Shown here in pieces: positions 17,652 to 26,958 of a DNA stretch of 64,000 nucleotides. Location of the stretch: positions 868,001 to 932,000 of the forward strand of contig NZ_CP077604.1 of the NCBI RefSeq assembly GCF_019048865.1. Reading direction: 5' to 3'. The translations under genes and the position numbers were made by a program. Within the stretch, counting starts at the first letter, position 1; every line of letters starts with the position of its first letter. The notes beneath the pieces were generated by a model that worked only from the letters and a program-made list of their open reading frames with translations, made no database searches and was not told the origin of the DNA. The DNA is from Aquihabitans sp. G128. GTDB lineage: Bacteria > Actinomycetota > Acidimicrobiia > Acidimicrobiales > Iamiaceae.

Positions 17652-18020
17652 TCAGCTGGGGAGGTCGTCGCGGAGGGTGACCGCGCCCTCGAGGTAGACG
17701 TGGTGCAGCTCGCTGCGGGGCCGGTCGGTGGTGAGGTGGGCCAGGACCCGGACGCAGCGGGGCATGGACCCCGGCACCGGGATCTCCCGGGCGCAGAGGA
17801 GCGGCACGTCGCCCAGGCCGATGGCCCGCGCCCCGGTGGCCGGGAACGCCGAGGTCAGGTCCTCCGTCACGGTGAACCAGATGCTGATGAGGTCGTCGTG
17901 GTCGACGCCGTTGCGCTCGAACATGGCCTCGAGGAGCGCGACGGTCCGCTCGGCGATCTGCTCGGGGGTGTCGGCGTCGACGGTGGTCGCGCCGCGGAGG
18001 GCGCGGACGGCTGCAGGCAT
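17652..18020 (-). CDS. aroH: Chorismate mutase, AroH type
   Basis: A 122-residue chorismate mutase of the trimeric AroH (Bacillus-type) family, which converts chorismate to prephenate for tyrA next to it. Family residues are seen in RALRGATTVDADTPEQIAE, SIWFTVTEDLTSAFPA and the C-terminal HHVYLEGAVTLR. The ATG at 18020 is supported by TAGCAT 7 nt upstream. That box overlaps the rluB stop codon. Confidence 0.93.
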   Translation of the reverse strand: MPAAVRALRGATTVDADTPEQIAERTVALLEAMFERNGVDHDDLISIWFTVTEDLTSAFPATGARAIGLGDVPLLCAREIPVPGSMPRCVRVLAHLTTDRPRSELHHVYLEGAVTLRDDLPS

Positions 18021-18027
18021 CGGAGCG

Positions 18028-18033
18028 ATGCTA
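18028..18033 (-). promoter_or_regulatory. Leaderless-type -10 box (TAGCAT) of aroH, overlapping the rluB stop
   Basis: TAGCAT on the minus strand ends 7 nt before the ATG at 18020. Its first three bases are the rluB stop. Confidence 0.5.
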
Positions 18034-18825
18034 CTGATCGGCGCCGTCAGCTCCTGCGCCGGCGGACCGGTCGGTGGGCACACCGGGGCCGGGCGTGGTG
18101 CCGGGGCCGGCGACGGCCGTCTCGAGCGACCGCAGCTCGGGCAGGGTCAGCTCCCGCCACGCTCCGGGGGCGAGCCGCCGATCGGTGAGCGGGCCCACCT
18201 TGGTGCGGATCAGCCGCTGCACCGGGTGGCCCACCGCGTCGAGCATGCGGCGCACCTGGCGGTTGCGGCCCTCGTGGATGGTGAGGCGGACCAGGGTCGG
18301 CGCCACCAGGGCGGCCTGGGCCGGGGCGGTGGTGCCGTCTTCCAGCTCGATGCCCTCGCGGAGCCGCCGCAGCGTCGCCCGCGACGGCTCGCCCTGCACC
18401 TCGGCCAGGTACTCCTTCTCGACCCCGTGGGACGGGTGGGCGATGCGGTTGGCCAGCTCGCCGTCGTTGGTGAGCAGCAGCAGGCCCTCGGTCTCGAGGT
18501 CGAGCCGGCCGACCGGGAACACGCGAGGCTCGGCGGGGACCAGCTCGAGCACGGTGGGCCGCCCCTGCGGGTCCGAGGCCGTGGTGATGACCCCGGCCGG
18601 CTTGTTCAGCAGGTAGTACACGAGCCCGGGCCGCACGCCGATGGGGGCGCCGTCGACCTCCACCAGGTCGACGTCGACCTCCACCCGACGGCCGAGCTCG
18701 GCCACCTCGCCGTTCACGGTGACGCGCCCCTCGTCGATGAGGTCCTCGCAGACCCGGCGGCTGCCGATGCCCACCCGGGCCAGCACCTTCTGCAGGCGCT
18801 CCCCGGTGTGCTCGTCGGAGGCCAT
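18031..18825 (-). CDS. rluB: 23S rRNA pseudouridine synthase, RluB/RsuA family
   Basis: Isomerises a uridine in 23S rRNA (U2605 in E. coli). It has an N-terminal S4 RNA-binding domain (RLQKVLARVGIGSRRVCEDLI) and a catalytic domain with the motif FPVGRLDLETEGLLLLTNDGE, in which the first Asp is the nucleophile, and GRNRQVRRMLDAVGHPV. A 35-residue low-complexity tail follows. The ATG overlaps the scpB stop (TGATG). The scpA-scpB-rluB-cmk-der neighbourhood is widely conserved in Gram-positive genomes. Confidence 0.94.
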   Translation of the reverse strand: MASDEHTGERLQKVLARVGIGSRRVCEDLIDEGRVTVNGEVAELGRRVEVDVDLVEVDGAPIGVRPGLVYYLLNKPAGVITTASDPQGRPTVLELVPAEPRVFPVGRLDLETEGLLLLTNDGELANRIAHPSHGVEKEYLAEVQGEPSRATLRRLREGIELEDGTTAPAQAALVAPTLVRLTIHEGRNRQVRRMLDAVGHPVQRLIRTKVGPLTDRRLAPGAWRELTLPELRSLETAVAGPGTTPGPGVPTDRSAGAGADGADQ

Positions 18826-19802
18826 CAGGCGTCGTCGGTCGGGGGCTCGGTGTCGGTCGAGGTCGTGGGGTCGGTGTCCGGCTCGGGCGCGGCGACGTCG
18901 GCCTCGGGCAGCAGGTCGACCTCGGCCGACAGCTCGCTGCCGGGGGTGGCGAGCGCCTCGGGGCCCGGCGCTCCGGGGGCCGCGTCGGCCATGAAGCCGG
19001 GCTCCGGCAGGGGCTCGACCTCGTCGTCGGGCTCGGACCAGTCGACCGGCTCGGCCCAGCCGGCGGGCGCCGCCGCCGAGTGGTCGTCGTCGTGGGCCGC
19101 GGCGTCCTCGACCTCGTCGATCGGTGAGCCAGGGACCCCGGCCTGGCCCGTCTCGGCCGGAGCCTCGGGCGCATCGGTCGGAAGCGAGCCCTGGACGGGG
19201 CCCGGCGCGGCCGTCGGGCGATCGACCGGGTGGGGCACCAGCGGCTCGGCGCGGAGGCCCTTCTCGAGGGCCTCCATGATGTCGGCGGAGGGGAACAGGT
19301 CGGCGATGGGCGGCAGGTCGGCGATGCTCGCCAGCCCGAGGCGTTCGAGGAACTCGTCGCTGGTGCCGAACAGCGTGGCCTGGCCGGGGCCGGGGTCGCG
19401 CCCGACCTCGGTGACGTAGCCCCGCTGCTGGAGGGTGCGCATGACGCCGTCGACGTTGACGCCGCGGATGGCGGCCACCTGGGCCCGCGACATGGGCTGC
19501 TTGTAGGCCACGATGGCCAGTGTCTCGAGGGCGGCGGCCGACAGTCGGGCGCTCTGCCCCTCGAGCACGAAGCGCTCGACGTAGGCCGACAGGTGGCCGT
19601 GGCTCTGGAAGCGGTAGCCGCCGGCCACCTTCACCAGCACGAAGCCGCGGTCCTGGGCCTCGTAGCCGGCGGCCAGCTCGGCGCAGAGCTCCTCGACCCG
19701 GGCCGGTGACACCTCGAGCACCTGCGCGAGCAGGTGGGGGTCGACCGGTTCCTGGGCGACCATGAGGATCGCCTCGATGGCCTTCTCGGCCTCGCTCGCC
19801 AT
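18825..19802 (-). CDS. scpB: Segregation and condensation protein B, with long acidic tail
   Basis: Non-SMC subunit of the Smc-ScpAB condensin. The tandem winged-helix region covers about residues 1-175 (AIEAILMVAQEPVDPHLLA, AALETLAIVAYKQPMSRAQV, IRGVNVDGVMRTLQQRGY). The remaining ~150 residues are acidic, Pro/Ala/Glu/Asp rich and have no counterpart in typical ~200-residue ScpB proteins; they look disordered. The ATG at 19802 lies 4 nt after the scpA stop. An upstream in-frame extension would run into scpA and is unlikely. Confidence 0.93.
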   Translation of the reverse strand: MASEAEKAIEAILMVAQEPVDPHLLAQVLEVSPARVEELCAELAAGYEAQDRGFVLVKVAGGYRFQSHGHLSAYVERFVLEGQSARLSAAALETLAIVAYKQPMSRAQVAAIRGVNVDGVMRTLQQRGYVTEVGRDPGPGQATLFGTSDEFLERLGLASIADLPPIADLFPSADIMEALEKGLRAEPLVPHPVDRPTAAPGPVQGSLPTDAPEAPAETGQAGVPGSPIDEVEDAAAHDDDHSAAAPAGWAEPVDWSEPDDEVEPLPEPGFMADAAPGAPGPEALATPGSELSAEVDLLPEADVAAPEPDTDPTTSTDTEPPTDDA

Positions 19803-19806
19803 CCGG

Positions 19807-20604
19807 CTAGCCCTCGTAGACGTCGATGCGACCGGCGAGGTCCACGAAGACCGAGCGATCGTCGTCGTCGACCTCGCCACCGATCCAGGTGATCGTGAGG
19901 TCGCCGAAGGTGGTGGGCTGGTCGAGATCGATCAGGCCCTGCTTGTACATCTCCAGCACGGCGAGGAACCGGATCACGACGTCGAGCCGCTCGACGAACG
20001 CATCGGTGAGGTGCCGGAAGGTGATGCGCCCCACCCGGGGCAGCTCGTCGACGAGCTCCGACACGGCCTCGGTGACGCTCAGCCGGGACGGGGCCACGTG
20101 GTCGAGCTCGACCCGGAGGACCGGCTTGGGGGTGACGGCCCGGACGAAGGCGGCCGCGATGTCGTCGCCGGTGACGCCGGCCAGCAGGTCCGGGGCCAGG
20201 TCGAAGAAGCGCTCGTCCAGCCCGGCCGTGCGGGGGAAGGACCGGCTGGCGTCGTCGGCCAGGGCCGAGAGCAGCAGGGCGGCGTCCTTGAAGGTCTTGC
20301 ACTCGACCAGGCGGGCGAGCAGCAGGTCCCGCTCCTCCCACAGGCTGAACTCGTCGTCCAGGTCGACCTCGGCGTCCTCCGGCAGGAGCCGGCGGGTCTT
20401 GAGTTCCACCAGGGTGGCGGCGATCAGGAGGAACTCGGTGGCGACCTCGAGGTCGAGGTGCTCCATCTTCTCCAGCTCGGCGAGGTAGGCGTCGACGATG
20501 CGCGACAGCGAGATCTCGTAGAGGTCGACCTGTTCGCCGATGATGAGGTGCAGCAGGAGGTCGAACGGCCCCTCGAACCCTGTGGTGTGCACCTCGTAGG
20601 CCAT
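19807..20604 (-). CDS. scpA: Segregation and condensation protein A (kleisin)
   Basis: Kleisin subunit that bridges the Smc heads. The N-terminal VHTTGFEGPFDLLLHLIIGEQ and the C-terminal winged-helix FLAVLEMYKQGLIDLDQ are hallmark ScpA segments. Length 265 is normal. The ATG at 20604 is preceded by TAGGTT 7 nt upstream, so this gene probably starts the scpA-scpB-rluB transcript. It is divergent from trpS. Confidence 0.95.
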   Translation of the reverse strand: MAYEVHTTGFEGPFDLLLHLIIGEQVDLYEISLSRIVDAYLAELEKMEHLDLEVATEFLLIAATLVELKTRRLLPEDAEVDLDDEFSLWEERDLLLARLVECKTFKDAALLLSALADDASRSFPRTAGLDERFFDLAPDLLAGVTGDDIAAAFVRAVTPKPVLRVELDHVAPSRLSVTEAVSELVDELPRVGRITFRHLTDAFVERLDVVIRFLAVLEMYKQGLIDLDQPTTFGDLTITWIGGEVDDDDRSVFVDLAGRIDVYEG

Positions 20605-20611
20605 GGCCGAC

Positions 20612-20617
20612 AACCTA
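20612..20617 (-). promoter_or_regulatory. Leaderless-type -10 box (TAGGTT) of scpA
   Basis: TAGGTT on the minus strand ends 7 nt before the ATG at 20604. Confidence 0.6.
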
Positions 20618-20696
20618 GTTACACCCGTGTGGTTTCGTCCAGGGGTCCGCCACCCGGCGGCCCGAATCGTGTATCGGGGGCTCGGGGCCCGAGCCG

Positions 20697-20702
20697 TAGG
20701 AT
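20697..20702 (+). promoter_or_regulatory. Leaderless-type -10 box (TAGGAT) of trpS
   Basis: TAGGAT ends 7 nt before the ATG at 20710. The scpA/trpS divergent region has one such box on each strand. Confidence 0.6.
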
Positions 20703-20709
20703 CGCCGCC

Positions 20710-21690
20710 ATGACCCGCGTGTTCTCCGGAATCCAGCCCACCGGCAACGTCCACCTCGGCAACGTGCTGGGGGCGCTGGTGCCCTGGACCGAGGACCAGC
20801 ACCGGGCCGACAGCCTCTTCTGCGTCGTCGACCTCCACGCCCTCACCCGGCCCCAGGACCCCGACGAGCTCCGGGCCACCACCCTGCGCCTGACCCAGAT
20901 CCTCCTGGCCGTCGGCCTCGACCCCGAGGTGTGCACCCTCTTCGTCCAGAGCCACGTGCCCCAGCACGCCGAGCTGGCGTGGCTGATGGAGTGCACGGCG
21001 GCCTACGGCGAGCTCAGCCGCATGACCCAGTTCAAGGACAAGTCGGGCAAGGGCGGCTTCGTCTCGGCCGGCCTGTTCACGTACCCGGCGCTGATGGCGT
21101 CGGACATCCTCCTGTACGACACCGACCTGGTGCCGGTGGGCGACGACCAGCGCCAGCACGTCGAGCTCACCCGGGACCTCGCCGAGCGCTTCAACTCGCG
21201 CTACGGGCCGACCTTCACCGTGCCGCAGGCGACCTTCCCGAAGGCCGGGGCGCGGATCATGGACCTCCAGGACCCCACGGCGAAGATGTCGAAGTCCGAG
21301 GACCAGGCGCCGGGCACGATCCTCCTGCTCGACGAGCCCAAGTCCATCGAGAAGAAGATCAAGCGGGCCGTCACCGACACCGAGTCCGAGGTGCGCTTCG
21401 ACGTCGCCGCCAAGCCCGGCGTGTCGAACCTGCTGTCGATCCTCGGCGCCGCCACCGGCCGCACGCCCGAGGAGGCGGCCGCCGGCTACGAGCAGTACGG
21501 CCCGCTCAAGGCCGACACCGCCGCCGCGGTCGTCGAGCGCCTGGCCCCCATCCAGGCCCGCTACGCCGAGCTGGCCGCCGACCCCGGAGAGACCACCCGC
21601 CTGCTCGCCGTCGGCGCCGCCAAGGCCACCGAGCTCGCCGCCGCCACCGTCACCCGCGCCAAGGCCAACATCGGCCTCCTCCCCCGCTGA
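20710..21690 (+). CDS. trpS: Tryptophanyl-tRNA synthetase
   Basis: Class I aminoacyl-tRNA synthetase charging tRNA-Trp. The HIGH-equivalent motif is GNVHLGN (residues 12-18 in SGIQPTGNVHLGNVLGAL), and the KMSKS motif appears intact in DPTAKMSKSEDQ. The substrate region DILLYDTDLVPVGDDQRQH is conserved. At 326 residues it has normal length. It is a single-gene transcript, followed by two hairpin repeats that may end transcription from both sides. Confidence 0.97.
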   Translation: MTRVFSGIQPTGNVHLGNVLGALVPWTEDQHRADSLFCVVDLHALTRPQDPDELRATTLRLTQILLAVGLDPEVCTLFVQSHVPQHAELAWLMECTAAYGELSRMTQFKDKSGKGGFVSAGLFTYPALMASDILLYDTDLVPVGDDQRQHVELTRDLAERFNSRYGPTFTVPQATFPKAGARIMDLQDPTAKMSKSEDQAPGTILLLDEPKSIEKKIKRAVTDTESEVRFDVAAKPGVSNLLSILGAATGRTPEEAAAGYEQYGPLKADTAAAVVERLAPIQARYAELAADPGETTRLLAVGAAKATELAAATVTRAKANIGLLPR

Positions 21691-21731
21691 CCCCGCCCCG
21701 CCCGGCCCTCCCCGCTCGACCGCCCTCCCGC

Positions 21732-21779
21732 AACTTGTGGGCCGAGAGCGCCAAAAGTGGCGGTGTGGGCCCACAAGTT
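21732..21779. repeat. Intergenic hairpin repeat, family 1, copy 1
   Basis: Perfect 12-bp arms AACTTGTGGGCC (21732-21743) and GGCCCACAAGTT (21768-21779) enclose a 24-nt centre that itself has a CGCC/GGCG stem. The right arm is followed by CGCTGGGGTGG. It lies between the convergent genes trpS and the HD protein. Confidence 0.85.
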
Positions 21780-21804
21780 CGCTGGGGTGGGTCGATCCCT
21801 CCGC

Positions 21805-21852
21805 AACTTGTGGGCTGAGGGTGCCGGAAACGGCGGTGTGGGCCCACAAGTT
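21805..21852. repeat. Intergenic hairpin repeat, family 1, copy 2
   Basis: Arms at 21805-21816 and 21841-21852 match copy 1 with one G:T pair. The centre is related but diverged, and the right flank reads CGCCGGGGTGG. It is in direct tandem with copy 1. Confidence 0.85.
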
Positions 21853-21868
21853 CGCCGGGGTGGGGCGA

Positions 21869-22387
21869 TCAGTCGTCGTCGGCGTCCTTGAGGGCGTGGC
21901 CGACGGCGAGGGGGACGGTCCAGTCCTCGGCGGGGAGGTGGTGCTCGGCGGCCCAGGCCACCGTCAGCGGGGCCGAGCCGGCGAGGCCGAGCAGCTCGGC
22001 GCCGAGGCGGGGGTGCTCGAGGTACAGGCCGACCTTGCGGGTGAAGCCACGCGTCTCGGTCCACACCACGGCCTGCTCGCGGCCCGCGATCTTGGCGGAG
22101 AGCGTCGCGATGACCCTGCCGTAGGTGCCGAGCCCGGAGACCGTCTTGCCGCAGTCGTGCAGCAGGGCGGCGGCGAGGACCGGGCGGGTGGCCTCCGCTC
22201 CGAGGGCGGCCTCGGCGCGCCGGGCGACGCCGGCGGCGTGGCGCCGGTCGACCGCGGTCATGCGCCGCCACACGTCGGCCTCGCCCTCCAGCAGCTGGGC
22301 CTGGGCCCACTCGCGGTCGGACGCGCTCGGGCCGATCGGCAGCACCGACCCGAAGAACCGCTTCACCAGGTGCCCGGCACCGGCCAC
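21869..22387 (-). CDS. HD-domain phosphohydrolase-like protein
   Basis: A 172-residue protein with an HD-type metal site: H in DRRHAAGVARRAE, the pair in AAALLHDCGKTVSG, and later H residues in YLEHPRLGAELL and AWAAEHHLPAEDW. It resembles short stand-alone HD hydrolases of unknown substrate. The GTG start has GGGAGG 4 nt upstream. The DksA/TraR-like gene ends 28 bp upstream on the same strand, so both may share a transcript. Confidence 0.75.
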   Translation of the reverse strand: MAGAGHLVKRFFGSVLPIGPSASDREWAQAQLLEGEADVWRRMTAVDRRHAAGVARRAEAALGAEATRPVLAAALLHDCGKTVSGLGTYGRVIATLSAKIAGREQAVVWTETRGFTRKVGLYLEHPRLGAELLGLAGSAPLTVAWAAEHHLPAEDWTVPLAVGHALKDADDD

Positions 22388-22415
22388 GTCGTCGCCTCCC
22401 CGCGCCTGGACTGGC

Positions 22416-22742
22416 TCAGGCGTGGTCGATGCAGAAGCGCGTGGCGGGCATGGCGTCGAGCCGATCGGCGCCGATGGCCGTGCCGCAGACCTCGCAGGTG
22501 CCGTAGGTGCCCTCGTCCAGGCGGCCCATGGCGGCCTCGACCTCGCCGAGCTGCTCGCGGAACTGGGCGGCGAGGGTGAGGTTCTCGCCGTGGCCGGCGG
22601 CGACCTGCGCCGAGTCGGCGAAGTTCTCGTCGAAGTCCGGAGCCTCGGAACCGTCCTTCTCCAGCTCGTCGAGCTGGCGCTGGAGGTCGGCGCGCTCGGC
22701 GTCGAGGTCGGTGCGCAGCTTGGTCTGGTCGGTCGTGGACAT
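22416..22742 (-). CDS. DksA/TraR-family zinc-finger protein
   Basis: A 108-residue protein with an N-terminal coiled-coil region and a C-terminal C4-type zinc finger: GTYGTCEVCGTAIGADRLDAMP then RFCIDHA (the last ligand position is occupied by His or Asp-His rather than the second Cys of a CxxC pair, a common variant). Such proteins bind the RNA polymerase secondary channel or act as small regulators. The ATG at 22742 was preferred over one 21 nt upstream because TAGCCT ends 7 nt before it. Confidence 0.85.
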   Translation of the reverse strand: MSTTDQTKLRTDLDAERADLQRQLDELEKDGSEAPDFDENFADSAQVAAGHGENLTLAAQFREQLGEVEAAMGRLDEGTYGTCEVCGTAIGADRLDAMPATRFCIDHA

Positions 22743-22749
22743 GGGTGAC

Positions 22750-22755
22750 AGGCTA
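22750..22755 (-). promoter_or_regulatory. Leaderless-type -10 box (TAGCCT) of the DksA/TraR-like gene
   Basis: TAGCCT on the minus strand ends 7 nt before the ATG at 22742. Confidence 0.55.
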
Positions 22756-22845
22756 CCCAGCACGGGGCCTCCGATGACCCTTCGGTCGGCGCCGGGGTCC
22801 CGGCCCGGTCCGGTCCGTGGCCCCGCTGACCAGGGCCGACGGCGT

Positions 22846-23793
22846 TCAGCGGCGGATCACGGCCCGGGGGTGGGCATCTCGGTAGGCCGAGAGCAGCCGC
22901 TCGGTGGAGACGAGCGTGTACACCTGGGTGGTGCTGATGGAGGCGTGGCCGAGCAGCTCCTGCACCGAGCGGATGTCGGCGCCGTGGTCGAGCATGTGGG
23001 TGGCGCAGGAGTGGCGCAGCACGTGGGGGCTGATCGAGCGGGCCAGCCCGGCCCGCTCCCCCGCGGCCCGCACCACCAGGTAGGCGCTCTGGCGGGACAG
23101 CCGGGCGCCGCGGGTGCTGAGGAAGATCGCCTCGGCGTCGCCGCGCCGGGCCCAGCGCTCCGGTTCGAAGGTGGGTCGCCCGCCGGGTCCGAGCCAGGCC
23201 ACGAGGGCGCGCAGGGCGTGGCGGCCCAGGGGCACGATGCGCTCCTTGGCGCCCTTGCCGAAGGCCCGGAGCAGCGCGGCGTCGAGGTCGAGGTCCGAGA
23301 GCGACAGCCCCACCAGCTCGCCGATGCGCAGGCCCGTGCCGTAGAGCACCTCGAGGATCGCCCGGTCCCGGAGGGCGATCGGCTCGTGGCCGACGACGCT
23401 GTCGAGCAGCCGTTCGACCTCGGCCTCGCTCAGCGCCTTGGGCAGGCCGCGGGGCACGCGGGGCACCTCGATCTCGGCGCCCGGGTCGGCGACCCCCTCG
23501 GTCTCCTCGGCCAGGAAGCGGTGCAGGCCGCGCACCGACACCAGGGCCCGCTTGACCGACGAGGTGGCTCGACCCTCGGCGCGCAGGTGGCCGACGTAGT
23601 CGGTTAGGTCCCGCTCGACCACCGCCGCGATCGCCGTGCCCCGGTCGTCGAGCCAGGCGACGTAGTCGCGGAGGTCTCGGCGGTACGCCGCCAGGGTGTT
23701 GGCCGACCGCCCTCGCTCCACCCGGAGCCAGGTGAGCAGGTCCTCGACCTCGACCGGCACGGGGTGGGCGTCGGCTGCGACGTCGAGGGCCAC
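22846..23793 (-). CDS. xerD: Tyrosine recombinase XerD
   Basis: Site-specific recombinase that, with XerC, resolves chromosome dimers at dif. The N-terminal SAM-like domain spans about 1-105. Catalytic residues are visible: R156 (GTGLRIGEL), K near 180-183 (FGKGAKERIVPL), H257 and R260 (SPHVLRHSCATH), H283 (LGHASISTTQ) and the nucleophile Y292 (VYTLVS). Length 315 is normal. The start is GTG at 23793, just after the NUDIX stop. The pyrG-nudix-xerD order matches mycobacteria. Confidence 0.95.
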   Translation of the reverse strand: MALDVAADAHPVPVEVEDLLTWLRVERGRSANTLAAYRRDLRDYVAWLDDRGTAIAAVVERDLTDYVGHLRAEGRATSSVKRALVSVRGLHRFLAEETEGVADPGAEIEVPRVPRGLPKALSEAEVERLLDSVVGHEPIALRDRAILEVLYGTGLRIGELVGLSLSDLDLDAALLRAFGKGAKERIVPLGRHALRALVAWLGPGGRPTFEPERWARRGDAEAIFLSTRGARLSRQSAYLVVRAAGERAGLARSISPHVLRHSCATHMLDHGADIRSVQELLGHASISTTQVYTLVSTERLLSAYRDAHPRAVIRR

Positions 23794-23806
23794 CGGTCGC
23801 CGCCCG

Positions 23807-24357
23807 TCAGGCCAGGGCGTCGCGGGCGCGGAGCAGGCCGATGATGGTCTTGGCGTCGGTCAGCGTGCCGTCGGCGATGGCGGCGTCGAGGTCGGCGAGG
23901 TCGAAGGTCTCGACCGTCATGTGGTCCTCTTCGGGGCCCTGCCGGTCGTCGGGCACGTCGGTGAGCTCGGTGGCCAGGTAGATCAGGGCGTGCTCGTCGC
24001 TGATGCCGGCGGACTGGTGGACCTTGGCCAGGAGCTGCAGCCGGCCGGCGGCCTTGCCGACCTCCTCGGCGAGCTCGCGCGCTGCGGTGACCTCGGGGTC
24101 GTCCTCGCCGTCGACGTCGCAGAGCCCGGCGGGGATCTCCAGGAGCAGCTGGTCGATGGGCCCGCGGTACTGCCGGACGAGGATGACCGTGTGGCCGTCG
24201 TCGAGGACCGGGACCATGGCGACCACCCGCTTGTCGCGGATGACCTCGCGCACGAACTCGCGGCCATCGGGCGCCGCGAAGGTGGCGCGGGTGACGGTGA
24301 TGCGGTGGCCGGAGGCGAGCTCCTCCTCGTGGAGGAGCCGGAAGCCGTGGTCGGCCA

Positions 24358-24358
<1 letters not shown>
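23807..24358 (-). CDS. NUDIX hydrolase (ADP-ribose pyrophosphatase-like)
   Basis: A 183-residue NUDIX hydrolase. The NUDIX box is seen as GLCDVDGEDDPEVTAAREL followed by AEEVGKA, and the upstream QYRGPIDQLLLEIPAG is the pattern of ADP-ribose pyrophosphatases. The GTG start shares one base with the pyrG stop (TAGTG), and xerD follows after 13 bp, so the three genes form an operon. Substrate is inferred from family resemblance only. Confidence 0.9.
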
Positions 24359-26037
<1,679 letters not shown>

Positions 26038-26039
26038 TC

Positions 26040-26045
26040 ACGGTA
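26040..26045 (-). promoter_or_regulatory. Leaderless-type -10 box (TACCGT) of pyrG
   Basis: TACCGT on the minus strand ends 8 nt before the GTG at 26031. It gives pyrG-nudix-xerD its own promoter within the long co-directional run. Confidence 0.55.
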
Positions 26046-26100
26046 ACCCGTCAAGGCACCTGGACGCGCGGACGGTGGTCCGGAGGCGGAGAAGCCCTGG

Positions 26101-26958
26101 TCAGCCGGGATCGTCGCCCCGGAGCCGACCGAGCTGGTCGACGGCTCGCAGCGGGCCGACGCGCTCGATCACGGCGCTGAAGGAGGTCCGCTCCCCCGCC
26201 ACGTTCGCCGCGACCAGCACCGCGAGCACCGCGAGCTGGGCGGCCGTGCCGGTGGTGGCCACCACCCCGAGGCCCAGCGCGGCACCGAGCGGGTTGGCTC
26301 CGGCGTCGCCCAGCATGAGCTGCTCGCGCAGGTCGAACGCGAACAGCCCGCCGACCGCGCCGAGCACGGCGGCGACGCCGACCAGCGCCGGCCGCTCGGC
26401 TCCCGGCGTGGCGAGGACGAGGAGGAGCAGGGCCACCAGCCCGACCTTGGTGACCCGGCCGGGCGCCCGGTCGAACAGGTTGGCGGTGTTGGCGGCCAGG
26501 GCCACCACCGCGGCGCCGAGCAGCAGGCGGCCGAGGCCGACGGTGAGCGGAGCGGCCACGGCGATGCCGATGAGCCCGCCACCGAGCAGCTTGAGCCCAC
26601 CGGTGGTCAGCCGCCCCTGCGCCAGCGCCCGCAGGTGGCCCCGGAAGCCCTTGTCGCCGTGGTCGCCCACCAGGTCGTCGACGATGCCCAGGAGGCCGAA
26701 GCCCAGCGCGGCGGCCAGGGCGAGGAGGAGGCCCAGCTGATCGGGTCCGCCCTCCTGGCCTCGTGCCGCGTCGACCACGGCGAACGACGCCTCGACGGCG
26801 ACGACGGCGAGCACGGCGAGCACCCCGACACCGACGGGGACGTCGATGCCGCGCACGTTGCGGCGGGCGAAGGTGGTCCCGGCGAACAGGCCCCGAGCGC
26901 CCAGCCAGGCGGCCGCGGAGAAGCCGGCGCCGAGCAGCAGCGCGGCCAGGAGCCGCAT
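26101..26958 (-). CDS. MraY-like polyprenyl-phosphate glycosyl-1-phosphate transferase, putative
   Basis: A 285-residue integral membrane protein with about nine or ten hydrophobic helices. Cytoplasmic-loop motifs resemble the MraY/WecA family: GIVDDLVGDHGDKGFRGHL (Asp pair), ANTANLFDRAPGR (the NxxNxxD pattern) and LMLGDAGANPLGAALG. This family transfers a sugar-1-phosphate to undecaprenyl or decaprenyl phosphate. The protein is shorter than MraY (about 360) and lacks an obvious HIHH motif, so substrate is unknown and activity is not certain. Its ATG overlaps the stop of the phosphatase-like gene, and MurJ lies two genes upstream, which supports a lipid-linked envelope role. Confidence 0.65.
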   Translation of the reverse strand: MRLLAALLLGAGFSAAAWLGARGLFAGTTFARRNVRGIDVPVGVGVLAVLAVVAVEASFAVVDAARGQEGGPDQLGLLLALAAALGFGLLGIVDDLVGDHGDKGFRGHLRALAQGRLTTGGLKLLGGGLIGIAVAAPLTVGLGRLLLGAAVVALAANTANLFDRAPGRVTKVGLVALLLLVLATPGAERPALVGVAAVLGAVGGLFAFDLREQLMLGDAGANPLGAALGLGVVATTGTAAQLAVLAVLVAANVAGERTSFSAVIERVGPLRAVDQLGRLRGDDPG

